Below are positions 28,801 through 42,874 of a DNA stretch of 59,561 bases, in pieces. The notes beneath the pieces are model-generated. The model made no database searches. It was not told the DNA's origin and saw only the letters and a list, made by a program, of their open reading frames with translations. Origin of the DNA: Trichinella spiralis (taxonomy: Eukaryota; Nematoda; Enoplea; Trichinellida; Trichinellidae). Location: NCBI GenBank assembly GCA_000181795.3, contig CM012954.1, positions 6,303,767-6,363,327 of the forward strand, given 5' to 3'. Each line of letters opens with the position of its first letter. Positions within the stretch are counted from its first letter, which is position 1. The translations under genes were made by a program, and so were the position numbers.

Positions 28801-31800
28801 CTACAAAAAAAATATAATAAATTAAAATAAATTTCATTTTAAAATTGCCATATCAGCTGATCAAATTGGTCAAAAGATTGAAAAGTTAACTAACTAACTA
28901 TTAGGTGAAAAGCAAGCGCTAAATGAGAGGAGGAGCATTGAGCGTGAAAGTGAATTTCAATATTCACTGAATGAATCAATCGAACTTCTTGAAAGCAGAT
29001 TTCAAGAACAAACACTTTGCACGTGAATACTCTTAGACAAAGCCTTCTAATTTCTGATCTCACATTTTTGCAAGCTGCGTTCGGTTTATTCATCTTTGAA
29101 TGCAGCTTTCTCGACTTGCAAATTTGCTGAACAGTCAATTATCATTATATGCAAAAGCTTAATTATTTCGCATTCTTATAAGTTTAAATTATAAACTCGA
29201 CGAACTTTTGACTCTACTTGTGTTGACCTGCAATTAAATGCTTAAAATCAGAAGTACAATTACATCCACACATGCAAACATCCGCGCATACATACAAAGA
29301 CATACAAGGGGCATTTATCGTAATTATAAATAATATAACAATCATTATTATTACTATTATTGCTGTTGTTGTTCTTTTGACAATTCAATATATTATATAC
29401 TGAAAAGATAAGATTGATCAAAAATGAAATCTCACTTCGTTTTTTTCTACGTACAACACAATTTCATACAATTACAATTATTCAAAATTATACAATCAAG
29501 ACAAAACTCTCTACAAATACATACGCATGTATTCAAATATGTTCCAGTGTAAATGTGAAAATAATTAAAAATGAAAAATATGAATCACAAAAGTATGGGG
29601 AGAAAAGAAATTGAACTGGAACGCAAATGGAAGCTTTTGAAAAAAATCTAAAGCCATTTTGAATGAATGGACACTTTGAAAGAAATTGATGAAGAATAAA
29701 AATTATGCACAAAAGAAGTAAATAGAACCCACTCATTTCATTCGTTGTCGACGTTTTTAAAAAATAAAATATGAATAGTTGGATGCTAAAAAGTAGAGAA
29801 AATTATTCATCGACAACAATAGACATGCTTTCGTGTAAAAAGTGCAAAATTTGAAATTGAAATGTATGAAACAAACTTTTCATGATAGATTGTGATTTTT
29901 CATTTTTGAAAAATAATATCAATTTATACGGTTCATCATTTGTTTCGTTGGAATATTTACTTCTTTTGTAATGATTATTTTCACTCTATAACAACAAAAA
30001 CAATAATACGAATACTAATAATAATTATTAATTATCAGTAGTAGTAATAGATTTGTGGTTGTGCAAAAAAGAAGAAGTAGATTATCGATTTTGCATCATA
30101 TGTTTTGTAATTGAGTAAATTTGATATTCATCAAAGTTATATAATAATACGAAAATTATAAAAATTAAAAAATGAAATAAATATGCATAAATATGCGATT
30201 GAGAAAAAATAAATATTTTCATTTCATTTCCATAAATGAAAATCTTATAATTTTTACAATATCATATTTTACTTTTAACATTGAAAATGAAACAAAAAAT
30301 TTGTTTACATATATAGTAAAATATGAATACGATGCATTGTAAAATTGAATAAATTTAATACTTTGAAAAATAAAATAATATCATATTCTCATAATCAGAA
30401 TAGATATATCCTTTTCATAACTGATATTTCATTTTTCAATGGAATCTGCAGGAAAGAAAAGAAGATGAAGGAAAATAAAATTCATGAGATAGATATGTGA
30501 GACAATGGAAAAAAATTCAGATTTACAACAAAGTCAACAACATCGGAACAATATCTGAAACATACGGAAGCTACAGGTTGATGAAATGAAGATCAAATCA
30601 AAATTACTGTTTTTATTAAAACAGAAAGCCTAAAGGATTGTTATTATTAATATTATCGTCGTTGCATTATGTTGAATAAACTTCGCTATCCAATCCTCTC
30701 TCTCTCTCTCTCTCTCTGTGCTTTTCTCCCTGACAACAAGTGATAAAGCAGTAAATAATATCAAGTATAATTAATGTTGCAAAACTGAATACATTACAAC
30801 GTAGAGAAAATATGATTTCATGCAAATGTAAAAAATCTTACCCAAATTTATTCTAACACTGCAATCTGAATCAGAATTGAATCTTGAAGCATGTTCAACG
30901 ATTGATGAAAAAATATCCTCAGATGACATTCTTCTTCTTCGATTAAAATTATTATTTATTAATATTGAGTAAATAGTGAGCTGAATGAGTGAACGATTTG
31001 GATAGAAAAATGTTGTCGTTGTTGTTGTTGTTAGTAGTGAGCTTAACTTTAGCCTGTATATGATAAGCTTAATACAAGAAACAAATACACAGTGAGCCGG
31101 CTCTCAGTTGATCACCAACGATCAATACAGAAGACAAGCAGACTTGACTGATTATCGTCGTCCAGAAGAAGTGGATTTGCTGATGAATAAATAGCGCATA
31201 ACATTGGTGACAATGTTGAAATAAAATACTTGATAAATTATGAATATTTCAGAAGACAAATAAATGTATGCATTAACTCATTTACAAAAAAGATGAAGAT
31301 TTTTCCATTTCAATGTTTTAAATTTAATCAAATTTGAAAATGCAAAAATGAAATTTAAAAAGTGGAACAATTATTTTTTTCAAAATTAATATTTTTTTTG
31401 TATATTCATCTTCCACACTGTGGTAGTTATTTCTTATAAAAGTAATAATTATCAGAATAGGAAAGGGAATATTGAAAAATCACATTCTCCAGAAATATTC
31501 TCCAGAGATAAAGAATAACCACAATCAAACAAGTAAGAAGACGAAGAAGAAGAAGATATGGATGCATATTCAAGCGTATTCAATAAATAATATGACCAAC
31601 ACTAGTAATAATAAGTACACCAAAGTAATATTCAAATTTAATTTAAAATTCATAAGAAAAGTTTACTCATTAGATAACATTAATTTTTATTATTTTTTCT
31701 GATGATGCAGATTTATGAAATTTATGAAATGTTATAGAATATTGGTATAATTTGCTTTTCATTACATGAATGAAGAAATGCAAAGAAGAATATGTCCAAA

Positions 31801-34800
31801 ATAATCGGATAAAACAGAAGAAGATGGAGAAATGGTTATTAAATTTATTGATGGAATTACAAGTGACGTCGTTCAGAAAATTTTTATCTCAATGCAATAA
31901 TCAACTGCAACAGTCTGGGTCAGTGTCGGTGAAAAGTGTCTCAGATGAAAACTTTTACAATCATCAATAAATATTCTTTCTTTTCCATGTTGAATTTTCT
32001 CATTTGAAATTTATTCATCCATTTATATTTAAATACTTATCTATGATTTTTTTATTCTTCAAATATACAATGAATTGAATTTACCACTTGCAAGCAAATT
32101 TGGTGAATAGTTAACAAGTTTTAATCATCACGATAAATAATAAATATAAGCATATATTTTAAAATGCTTGTAAATTTTCATTACAAAACTGTGCGTCATG
32201 AACTAATCGAATGGGGAAATTTGATATTTTTCCAGCTTTTACGCAAAGCTTTCAAGAATAATTAATTGCCTTTTGAAAAAATAAAGAATAGACAAAAAAC
32301 ATCTCAATTTGCATCCTACACTATACTGAGAAAAAATAATTAAACAAATCTATTTTACTGGACTACTGATGTAATAAAACGACGAAACGTAACTTATTCC
32401 ATTGTTTTCTTTTGCATTTCCAATCAAATAGAAATAAATTGAATATGCAAATAATGAAGAAATTATTTTCAATGATCATCTATCACTATCTGTCAAATTG
32501 CCTGCCTACCTGCGATGGAATTGATAAAACTGAATAGATGAGCAAAAAATTTTTCTCTCTTTCTTTCCCCATATCTCAAAGGGTCAGCAAAACGCTAGCT
32601 GTATTGTAATAGAACAGACATGCATATACGTTGAGCAAAATCCTGTCTAACCCATTTTATCATTATGAAATTATTTCACCTATACCAATATATTAGAAGA
32701 AATGATTCAAATTGTCTGCAAAAATGTTCATAAATAATAATTTATTCAAAGTTGATGTTTCAATTTTTTTTAATTATAAATGAAATATATTAACATGTGA
32801 AATGTAAAAGATAAAGTTTCTTAATACAAGAAAAGGTGATGGTCGTTAATTTAATGATAATTGATCATCATCATTAGTTTTTTTCCCATCTTCTTCTTCA
32901 TTCAATATATGTACAAAATCAAAACTGCCCGAATCTGCTTTTCATTTCACAAGCACAATCAATTTTCATCACAATCATCAATAAAATTAAATTTAAATTT
33001 CCAAATTGAATTCTTAATTCAATTGTAACAACCAGTGGAATTTCATTCATTTTATGAAAAATAAAACCAACATTTAATTTATAAATTTAAATATAATTTC
33101 AATTGCCCAGTAGATGAAAAGTCGATTTTCACTGGCGCATAAAATGCAAATATATACATCATTCAAGGAATATTTATTTGCTCTACTTTCACAAAATTAA
33201 TTAATTGACTTTTCATTTCGTACAAAATTCACATCAAAACAACCCCACCCAATCCAGTGACAATTTTTCTGCAAAATTTGTTATAAAATTAAATATTCAC
33301 TTTTAAAAATTATTAATTTCATTTCACATTTACATAAGATTTTGTACTGATGTAAAGAGAAATGATAAACGTTGACAAATAATGTTATAATCAAAATAAA
33401 TGCACAATAATCAAAACAGAGGATCTTACACTCATGTTGCATTAATTCTAGTAAAGCTTAATTCAAAATTGTACAATTGGATAATTTATTGTTTTTCAAT
33501 TAAATATTCTTCAATAGAATTATCAGAAAAGATGCACAAAGGAAATTTGAATAAGATATGAAATAGAAGTGAACGTTATTATCATTAAATTGCCTCTGGA
33601 AACCAACGGTCAAAGTAAACAGATATTATTATTATTCAACTAACATTATGAATTATATTATTATAATTTACAAGATATAAACAATGTTTTTAATTTAAAA
33701 AAAAGTATGCAACTTTGTTTTATTGGATCGAAGAAAATGGAAAATAATTTTCGGATAAACAACAATGATAAACAACTTTCACAACAACAAATGATTCATG
33801 ATGAAAAAACAAAAATTATGCATGCCAACGATGAAAAAATTCAAAAACACCTCGCAAACCTTATCAAAAGAAAAATTATCTTCTAAAATGTGAAATGTTT
33901 CCAAAATTTCCAAATAATAATATGAAAAGAAAATTTAAATAACTAACATCTTATTTTTAATTAATTGTTTTATTTTTATTCTCTTTTTCGTATAATTTAA
34001 ACAAATTTCCAAAAAAAATGTTGAGAATTCATCTAACAAAAGGACAAAATGATTGCCAAGCAAAATGAAAGATCTCATTATAGTACATCATCACATGAAA
34101 AGACAATGAATGCGAAGGAATATTATTTTAGAAAATTCCGCTGAGAAAACTGTCACATATCAAAATATATACTTTAAAATAATTCATATTTTATTTCTGA
34201 TTAAAAAAACAAATTAATAACGCTAATTTAAGTTGCTGAGAGAAAAAAAATCCAACTTGACAAGCAAATTTGCATAAAATACAAATGACACACGACTGAG
34301 AGCTGGGTAAGGGCAATTTTTTAAAGTAAAATTTTATTTCTCATTATGAATTTCTACAGGAAAAAAAACAATTCTTCGCATCATTTGGAAGCAAAAGTTT
34401 AATTTGACGTTTGAAAAATTTCCTTGTCAACTGAATAAACTTTTACAAATAGGACGAAAGTTCAAACAACACAAGTACGACAATGATACGTGAAAATTAT
34501 TCAGCTATGAAAATTTTCTTGGTCAACAACAAAATGATGAAGATAAAAATTCATACATATATATATATATTTGTTTATTTATACAAATATAGATATAGAC
34601 CGAAATATGATTAATAAAAGTTCAAAATCGGAACAGTGGGAGAAAAAAAATGTATTATCTATTTCTTAGCCACAATATGTATAAAATGTTTAGTTGAATA
34701 CTGTAGCAGTGTGGAATTTGAAATTTAGAAGAAATTGAATTATAAAAAAGGAAAAAAATGGACAAATGAAGAACAAATGATCAGTTGACAGAATAATTAA

Positions 34801-35263
34801 GTGACAAATTTGATGACATAATTTGTAAGAAAAATTCTAATCATCCAAATTGATAGATACACTTGCAAATATATATATATATATATAGATGATTACAATA
34901 GATGTGTCATTATCAATCAAAATGAGAGTGATGGAATTTGAATTAAAAATATGATATTTTATTAATATTAAATTACTGAAATTAACTTTTCTCGTTCTAT
35001 TTTACCATGTATGATCTTGCTATTGAAAAAGTAGTAAAATCAGGGAAAAAAGCCGAATGTCAAATGATATGAATGTCAAATTGGACAAGTAAAAATTCAA
35101 ACTTTGGATATGCAAAATTAAAAATAATTTCATTACAGAAGAAGAAGAAGAAGAAAAAGAGAAACACCGTCGGATATATGAATAATTCCCTTATAGCAAA
35201 AGATGAATATTTTTGATATGCAATAATTGTAGCAAAAGAAAATAATAAAAATTGCATATTCTA
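28801..35263 (-). other. gene-poor AT-rich stretch, possible PMCA 5' intron
   Basis: No conserved coding block was recognised on either strand over 6.4 kb. It includes a TC microsatellite at about 30696-30718 and many short AT-rich open frames of low complexity. If the exon at 35264-35324 belongs to PMCA, this whole stretch is one intron, GTAAGT at its 5' end and TTTTGTAG at its 3' end. Confidence 0.4.
30696..30718. repeat. (TC)n microsatellite
   Basis: About eleven CT units in the gene-poor stretch upstream of PMCA. Confidence 0.85.
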
Positions 35264-35324
35264 CTTACCATTAGCGATAGCGTTGTGCCAGTTGTTGGTT
35301 GCCACACCAACTTGTGAATGTCGC
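35264..35324 (-). CDS. candidate alternative first exon of PMCA
   Basis: On the minus strand an ATG opens MRHSQVGVATNNWHNAIAN plus one base and ends at a perfect donor (AATG|GTAAGT). Joining it to the AG 5 nt before the PMCA start (28801-28803) keeps frame and reads NAIANVKMAENNDC. It could also be a 5' untranslated exon. A second exon-like 38-nt segment at 35422-35459 (TTTTAG before, GTGATT after) lies just upstream. No homology supports the peptide itself, so only phase and splice signals argue for it. Confidence 0.4.
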
Positions 35325-38300
35325 ATGATTTCAGCAGAAATAAAAAAATAAATAAAGTACAATAATATATTCAACCAGTGGAAGATGATGTGGTCGTCGT
35401 TTTGTTATTTACAATAATCACCTTTCTTCACATTTACTACTCGTATCCATGCGGTGAAGCTAAAAGAAAAAATAAATAAACAAAACAATAAACATTAAAA
35501 AAATATGCATCGATCTATATTGTCATCGTTTAAAGTATTCCAAAAAAAATAAATGAAATGGTGAACTGTTGTATAAGAGAAATTTCAACAATGTTGTGAC
35601 ATGTTGATATTATTGAAAAGAAATGACCTTTTCGATTGAAAAAATAAACAAATAAACAAATAAACAAGAAGACGAAGGAGAAAAATAAAAATTTCATCAA
35701 AGTCAGCAAAGTTGTTTATAAAATTAAAATGATAATGACATAATTAAAACGTTGATTGATCAATAGCTAAAATTCCACATTCAACTAGAAGAAGAAGAAC
35801 AATGATGAATAAATAGCAAAATTGGCAAATGGTTTCTTCGTTGACTGCCAGAGTGAAAGAGAAATTTCGGGTCGCGTTTTATATAATATTACCTGTTTCT
35901 ACAAAGCGGGAGTGGTCACCGAATACAAACAAACGCTTACATATTTTCATAATTAATATTCAAATTTATTTCACATGAAAAAATTTTTTCTTTTTTCCCA
36001 ATTCAAATGTGAAAAATAACAATCACACCGTCTGACTAGACTTTTCCTTCATGATCACGCGACGATCATTGTTAAGCATAATAAATTGATCCACGAAATC
36101 AAAACCGCATGCATTGGTTAAAAATTAACATTTTCATATGATTATATGATTATTATTATCCAATGAAAAAAGATTAAAATGACAAAAATAATTGTTCTAT
36201 ATGAAAAGAAATTTCAAAATTAAATTTCAATATAGTTTTAAATAACATATATATGTATATATATATATCACAGATAATTTCACAAATGAAAAAAAAATTT
36301 GAATAATTTTATACACAATTTTCTTTAATACACTCAAATAAAACATTTGATGTCAAGTGAAGTGAAGGGAAGTGAAGTGAGTGAACGAGTGATAAATGAG
36401 AAAGTTGGCATGAAAATCAATTTCACATTGACAATGAACATCATGTTTACAGCATTGCATGCATCAACAAAATTGCATGCAATCATTTTCTTGTACTGTA
36501 CTTGTAAGACTATTTACAGAAGAATAAGAAAAAAAATATGCATAGAATTCAAGCTTTACCGCTTTTTATTTTTTATCCAACTAATCCAGTATGCTGAGCA
36601 ATTCGAAATTTTCAATTGACATAAAAATTATTATTATTATTAAATTTCACCAAAAAAACACGCACATCAATTTTATTAATTAATTTTCCATCTCTTAAAC
36701 TTATATAAGCTGAGAAAAATAATGCTAATAAGCTGAAAGTATTATCGACTTGAGCATTGCTTCACAGTTGCAGTTAATTGTGCATAAAATCTATTTCCCT
36801 CTCCATCAAGCTGAACAATATAAATTTCACTGAGTATTGAAGAAAAAAAAATCAAAGCATTTCTTTGAAAAACAAAAAAAATAACTCTACTGATGTTTTT
36901 CACTTTTCGATTCTTTTTCTCTTTTCTTTACTTCCAATAAATCTATACCAATGTTATAGTAATTAGCATCACATTATTATTATTATTATTAATTTTCACA
37001 TTCGAAATATCAAAAAGAAAATATTCTGTTTTGGGGGGGGGATGGGTTATTTTTCAATCTATACCAATAAATTTCACATTCGCGCATAATAAGAAGATTT
37101 GTAAAAGTAATAACTAACTTTTGTTACAATTGGGAATGAATTTCACCTGTATTATTATTAATAAATTCATTTTATAAGTTATTATTAGTTTTTTTTCAAA
37201 ATAAAATTTTATAAACAAAAATGCATTGAATCAACTAGTGAGAAAGTTAATGAATGAATAAAAAAGAATATCATGAATCAGTGAAAATTTTCCCTCACAG
37301 AACATCATCACTAAGGACAGCTCACCTGATAAGCAGCACCTGATGAAAATGATCAATATTATATAGATAATGAGTTGTTGTATATAATTGCAAAGAAGTC
37401 AGTCAACTGTTTATCACTGTTCAATGATACTTAGCATTGGTAAACTAATTTTACCAGCAAAACAACAATTTACAAATAACTTATAAACAAACAATTTGCT
37501 TGTTTATTTATTTATTTATTCATATACATGAACAAGTAATTCATTTTTATTCTAGTGAAAAACATTGATTTCAACTTTCATCAAATGCAAACTGCATCTC
37601 ATTTTTGTAATGAGAAAAAAACAAAATAAAGAAATTATTAATATTGAAAAAAAAGTATTTTTTTTAATTCACCATTCATCACACATTAAAGTATTCATAT
37701 AATCAATTAATATTATCAACATGAATGCACAATTGAAAAATTATTACCATGATGTTCTTGTGATCGCTACCAGTTGACTTGTTCAAAAAAGCAAAATTCT
37801 ATTCAATTCAATTTAAATAATGATGAAATTTGTGAAATAATTGAGAAAATAAATTTTCTATCAAATTTCAACAATTTGAAATCATTCACGCGAAGCTGCT
37901 AAAATGGAATTCAAATCAAATTGATAAGCCAGTAATACTAATAATAACACTGCTTTAAATATAACAAATTCAACATCAAACTTTATAGTATTTTCATATT
38001 TAAACAACGCTTCTATATTGATTTATAAATAAATATTCACTGTCATCAATAATCATAAATGGAAGAAACAGAGAAATCTTAAATTGAATACATGAAACTT
38101 TATACATTCTACAGACATTTACATGTATGTAAACAAACGGATTGATATGAATAAAAAATTTGCATATATGTGAATATCGTCATAGAAATTCTGCTCCGAG
38201 TAGGGAGAAAAAGAAAAGAACAATTTTCTAATAATCGAATGCAGCATTGTAGCAAATAAGAAAACGTTGCATCAATCAAGCACTGCAAGATTAAATTATA

Positions 38301-38812
38301 AAAGAAAAAAAAGCAATAAATTGACAATAAGTATATTGCATATCACGACATGTAATGTAAATTATATATTTTTCTATCTTTCCTGATTCCGAGTTGGCAA
38401 AATGATGAATATGAATAGAATTAAAATCAAAAATTTATGAATCGGTCAACTATGAAAAATTTAAATTAATCTGTTCAAGCAAATTCAATTACATTTGTAA
38501 TTTACTTTAACTTCAATTTTTATAATAGTGCAAATAAATTTCTTGATTGAAAAAAAGAAAAAGCATAAGTAAATAAATAAATAATCAACAACAAAATTAT
38601 CTTTTATAAACGAACAATCCAAATTACATTACGAATATTTCAAAAATAAAATTTTCAACATGACTCAAAATTGAATATTTCAATCCTACCAAGAAGATGC
38701 TACCACCAGTTTTCATAATTATTGCACTTTTTTTCAATTTTATAGAAAATTGTATATATGAAAAGTGAAACAATTTCAATGAAAAATTAATTTGATCAAT
38801 TGATAAAAGTTT
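35325..38812. other. AT-rich intergenic region, no gene seen
   Basis: The region consists of AT-rich DNA with short simple repeats, including GAAGTGAAGTG-type units near 36354-36385 and a run of eight G near 37034. No open frame shows protein-like composition. Confidence 0.5.
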
Positions 38813-38883
38813 GGCTCCGACGGGGATCGAACCCGTGATCTTCGGTTTACGAGACCGACGCCTTACCACTTGGCCACAGAGCC
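38813..38883 (-). tRNA. tRNA-Thr (anticodon CGT)
   Basis: The minus-strand 71-nt sequence folds as a standard tRNA. The acceptor stem is GGCTCTG with CGGAGCC (one G-U pair), the D arm is GCC...GGC, and the anticodon arm is TCGGT-CTCGTAA-ACCGA with anticodon CGT at 34-36. The variable loop is AGATC and the T arm ACGGG-TTCGATC-CCCGT. There is no intron. CGT pairs with ACG, a threonine codon. Internal A-box (GTGGCCAAGTGG) and B-box (GGTTCGATCC) promoters are intact, so it should be transcribed by RNA polymerase III. It stands alone in a gene-poor region. Confidence 0.95.
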
Positions 38884-41863
38884 ACTGATTAACTTCTTCC
38901 CCAGTATATTTATCTACCTATCTAGCAATGTAATTTTTAAATTGTCGAAAAAATATCATAATATTAAACCTGATTTTCTTTTTTTTCTAATATCAATTAA
39001 TGTTTTTCTCTAAAGTATCCAACGTAGTGTCAAAATGGAACGTATGAAATAAAAAGTTGATGAAAATAAAAAAAATGAAATATTTAAATTTTCATTTGTA
39101 AACGAGTGAAATTTAAATTGAATGATTTGAATAGAAGATTGCAATTTGAAAATGTCAACGTATGTGAAAATGAGAAATTAATTCAATGAACAATGGCCTT
39201 CAAAAGCAGAACATAAGAAGAATAACGAGTGGCCAAGAAAATAAAACCGAGAGATTTTAGAAGAATATTTCAAAGCTGATGATTGATCATATCAAATATT
39301 GTCAAGTGGAGATTAATTTTCTTCTGCTGTCAATTTGATGGCAATTTATGCACCGACACCGGGTCAGGGGTAAAAATGACTAGTTCAAGTAGAAGGTGTG
39401 GAACAGGTGCAAGACAAATTCATTATCCCAAGAACACTGGAATGCAATGAAGAAACACTTTTACAAAATCACTGCCGCAAATTATTTTAAAATATGAAAT
39501 ATTTGATTTAATATTTTTTAAATTAAAATTAATAATAATTATTGTTTTATTTGTTTTTTTTTGACTACAATTCTTCTTATATTAATAAGTGAAATTTATC
39601 ATGTGTGGAAAATATGAAAAATGCTTTACTTCATTCCTCCCTCCCTCCCTTCTCCCCCTCACCTACCCTTCCCAGACATACACAGAGCCATCGTCCGCCT
39701 TGTTTGTCCGCTTGAATATGGCAGTCTGAACTGAGCGTGAAAGCAAACAAAATTCCAATGAGAAAACAATTCATTGTCCATTGTTTGCTCTGTTGACCGA
39801 AAATTTTCAAACGTCGAGCTTTTTCATATTTGCCTTTGAGGACGAGGTCTGGTTCTCAATTAGCCAAATATTATCAAGCACAAGCAAAACCAATATATCC
39901 AACCCAGCTCATATTATGCATCAAGTGGTTTAATCTATTGTCATAGATGCAAGTTTTTCCATTGAACACTTCAGTCAAATAATTAAATATGATAAATTAA
40001 GAGAAAAACAAAACGAAATTCATATAAATCACAACACCTATTATTATATTATTAAATATATTCCTTTTTTTTGTGTATACAGACGACGACCTTTTTTTTG
40101 TGTCGAAAATTTTTTTTCTCATATTCTTTTTATTTCATCAGATCAACTGCTGTGATCTGAGATAAAAATCTCAGAATACTGACTCTATTCAAACAAAAAA
40201 AGATCAATCAATTAGATCAGAATTCTTTGACCTGATGAAAAAATGTTTACAATATATTTTTGCAAAAAAATTCATTAATTTATTGAATGTGTAGAAATAA
40301 ATTTTCTTTTTTTCTCTCTCACTTATTATTCATTATTTGAATATTTGAAGAAAAAAAAAGAAATTAATCGTCCAAATTCGACCCCAGAGCAATAAAGCCG
40401 ACACGACCGATAAATTACGCAACCGCGACATTGATCAAGGTTGGACAGACATTTTTGGACAGTGATCAAGGCCAACAATGATGATTGATCGACAATCAGC
40501 GTTCAAGCATTCGACCACCATCACCACCATTACTGGAACCTTATTCTCTTATCTGAGACCCTGAGCGCCAAGGTTGTCGACAAACGCCAAACGGTGGGAA
40601 CTGCTTTGGCGTCACTTTGACGTCGGGATGCGCACTACTTTTTCACGCTTGTGCCACCGGCGCCATGCACATTCCACAAGGACACACCACACACCGACAC
40701 TTTTTTTACCCACACGAACTTTGCCCGAGGAAAAATCCCATCCAATATGTTTTTCGACTGAAAATCCCAAATGGATATTATTATTAATAATTTATTAATT
40801 GAAAACAACGCAACAAGAAAAAAACAGACCGCTTGTATTGATGATGATTCATTTGCAAATCATGACCTTTCTTATGAAAATTATTTGACAAATTTACTGG
40901 AAGAAAAAAAAATTTTTCTTTTCGGGACAAATTCCAAACAAACCACCAAATTTTCCTCATTAATAATATTATTAAATCATTTTATATCTAAATGGAAAAA
41001 ATAATAAAATTTAAAAATTACATGAATTTATATTTTAAATAAAAATGATAAAGTCATCATGATGATCGAAATTGATTTCCTTTGTAAAACAAACATCTAG
41101 TTCATTTATTGCTGATGAATCACACGGAAATAGCAAAACAATCACAGATTAAGTGAACAACGAAAAAATATCAAAATTTCATAAAATAATATATGAATTA
41201 TTTAAAAAAATATTCCACACTACTTCACGTTGAAATGATATGTATTTTTAAACAACTTTTTGTAAAGTAAACAACTAGATAAACAACTGTGTACCACAAT
41301 AGTGAAAAAAACATTATTTTTTATAGGTCCCAATTGAAATTGGATAAATTTTGCTAGCGTGACCAAAATCCGCTTCCTGGAAAAAAGTACTACTTTTGTA
41401 TGCTTGGACAGTCAGCTTGGCAGTGCCAGTGACAACGATAAAAAGAAAACAAACAAACAAACAAACAAATAACAACAAGATCAACCACAACGCCCCCATT
41501 CGTCGCAGGCAAAGGGGTGGGGGTCGAGGCCACTGTCGGCTTGGCCAATGGCCAGCTTACCGAAAGACGGCGCTATGGGCGGTCTAGGCATTCGAAAGCC
41601 GGGCTACCAGCTGGCGCACCTGGCGACCACGTGACCTAGCCGCTCGCAAGTCAACACGACCCAGTCTCTTTTCTACTGCATTGCACAGCTATTTCTAACA
41701 GTGAGAGGCGGTCGCGAGCGTCGCCTATCCGGCCGGTCCATTCACATATTCCGCTTCTCAACCCCTCAACCAGCCACTGTTTACAATACAGTCGTGAAAT
41801 TCCAATCGCATTAGTACACTTGGAGCATAATAATAACAAAAATTTGAATTTGCATAGTAGAAA
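38884..41863. other. intergenic region upstream of the bHLH gene
   Basis: The region is mostly AT-rich, with GC-richer patches at about 39640-39740 (starts with a CCCTCC-type pyrimidine tract), 40370-40700 and 41480-41780. The last patch, next to the bHLH gene, holds CACGTGACC (an E-box) and is the best promoter candidate. An AG at 41856-41857 lies 6 nt before the ATG. Confidence 0.45.
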
Positions 41864-42874
41864 ATGGTGATCGCTGGTGGTGATGAAATAATGGATACAA
41901 ACATGGACAAAGTTGACGATGTTCATCAAGAGATTGATGATGAAGATGATGAATTGATCATTGTGGACGATGACGATGTGGATAATAGTATAAAAGGACA
42001 GCCCGGTATTGGTAACAACAATTGTGAAGAGGAGAAACCGTTGGATTTATCCACCAAACGACGATGCCCACTGGATATACAGACAACAACATCGATCGCT
42101 GCTAGCCGCGGCGGTTCGGTATTTTTTCCGATCAATCCTCATTTCAACGTCAGTCCACTGACTCTACTACCGTCTCAGCTTCCTTTATTACTGTGCTCAC
42201 CTTGGACCGAACTGTTCCAAGCTGGTCGATGGTTGCCTACGATCACACCCAGGACAGTGGATCTTATTCGCCAAACCCAACAACTATATCATGCTAATTC
42301 GTCGGCACCGGCGGCATCAATGATATTTCAATTTTACAATCAAACAATCAACAACAATAACAACAAACAATTTACATCACCAATTGCTTCACCATCCTCT
42401 TCCACTTCATCCACGTCGTCGTCGTCGTCGTCGGTTGGATCATCTTCATCTTCATCTCAGTCCAGTAATTCAATTGTGTCTACCACAAGCGGTGCTGGTG
42501 GGAACAAGAGAAAATCTACACCGAATCGAATTGCAGCTTTCCAAAGTCGAAAAATGAATGAAAAATTTCTCCACCCCAGACGACACCGTGCAAAAAATCC
42601 CACCGTAAGACGAATGGTGGCCAATTTCCGCGAACGATGCCGCGTGCATATGATCAGCGAAGCGTTCGAATCGTTGCGAGTCGCCTTGCCGACCGCATGC
42701 CCCGCCCAAAAGTTAACCAAAGTGTCCATCTTGCGCATCGCCAGCATCTACATACTGCTTCTCGGGGCGATGAACGGTCGCGACTACAGCGCCGACCAAA
42801 GCAAGCCGACCGTTGATCAACTCCAACAACTCCTAGCTGAAACTATCTACAACGAAACCAACCTGCGTTGCTAA
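41864..42874 (+). CDS. Net/ATOH8-family bHLH transcription factor, single exon, 336 aa
   Basis: The protein is a DNA-binding regulator that should act in the nucleus. The bHLH domain spans about 248-304: basic part VRRMVANFRERCRVHMISEAF, with the E-box-contacting NFRER glutamate, then QKLTKVSILRIASIYILLL. Immediately after comes GRDYSADQS, matching the DYSADHS extension of vertebrate ATOH8 and Drosophila Net, which sets this family apart from NeuroD, Twist and Ptf1a types. The N-terminus is very acidic (residues 18-40) and has a PLDLS motif at 59-63, the classic site for the CtBP co-repressor. A serine-rich stretch (176-205) and an asparagine run precede the bHLH. No intron is needed. The start is the first ATG after the GC-rich upstream block. 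Confidence 0.88.
   Translation: MVIAGGDEIMDTNMDKVDDVHQEIDDEDDELIIVDDDDVDNSIKGQPGIGNNNCEEEKPLDLSTKRRCPLDIQTTTSIAASRGGSVFFPINPHFNVSPLTLLPSQLPLLLCSPWTELFQAGRWLPTITPRTVDLIRQTQQLYHANSSAPAASMIFQFYNQTINNNNNKQFTSPIASPSSSTSSTSSSSSSVGSSSSSSQSSNSIVSTTSGAGGNKRKSTPNRIAAFQSRKMNEKFLHPRRHRAKNPTVRRMVANFRERCRVHMISEAFESLRVALPTACPAQKLTKVSILRIASIYILLLGAMNGRDYSADQSKPTVDQLQQLLAETIYNETNLRC

Noticed and set aside
38624-38869. Minus-strand open frame of 81 codons
   Set aside because: Its N-terminal part is the tRNA-Thr gene read as protein; the remainder is AT-rich filler.
40574-40798. Plus-strand frame of 74 codons upstream of the bHLH gene
   Set aside because: It has no true ATG at its beginning, no recognisable domain and Thr/His-rich random composition; more likely upstream non-coding DNA.
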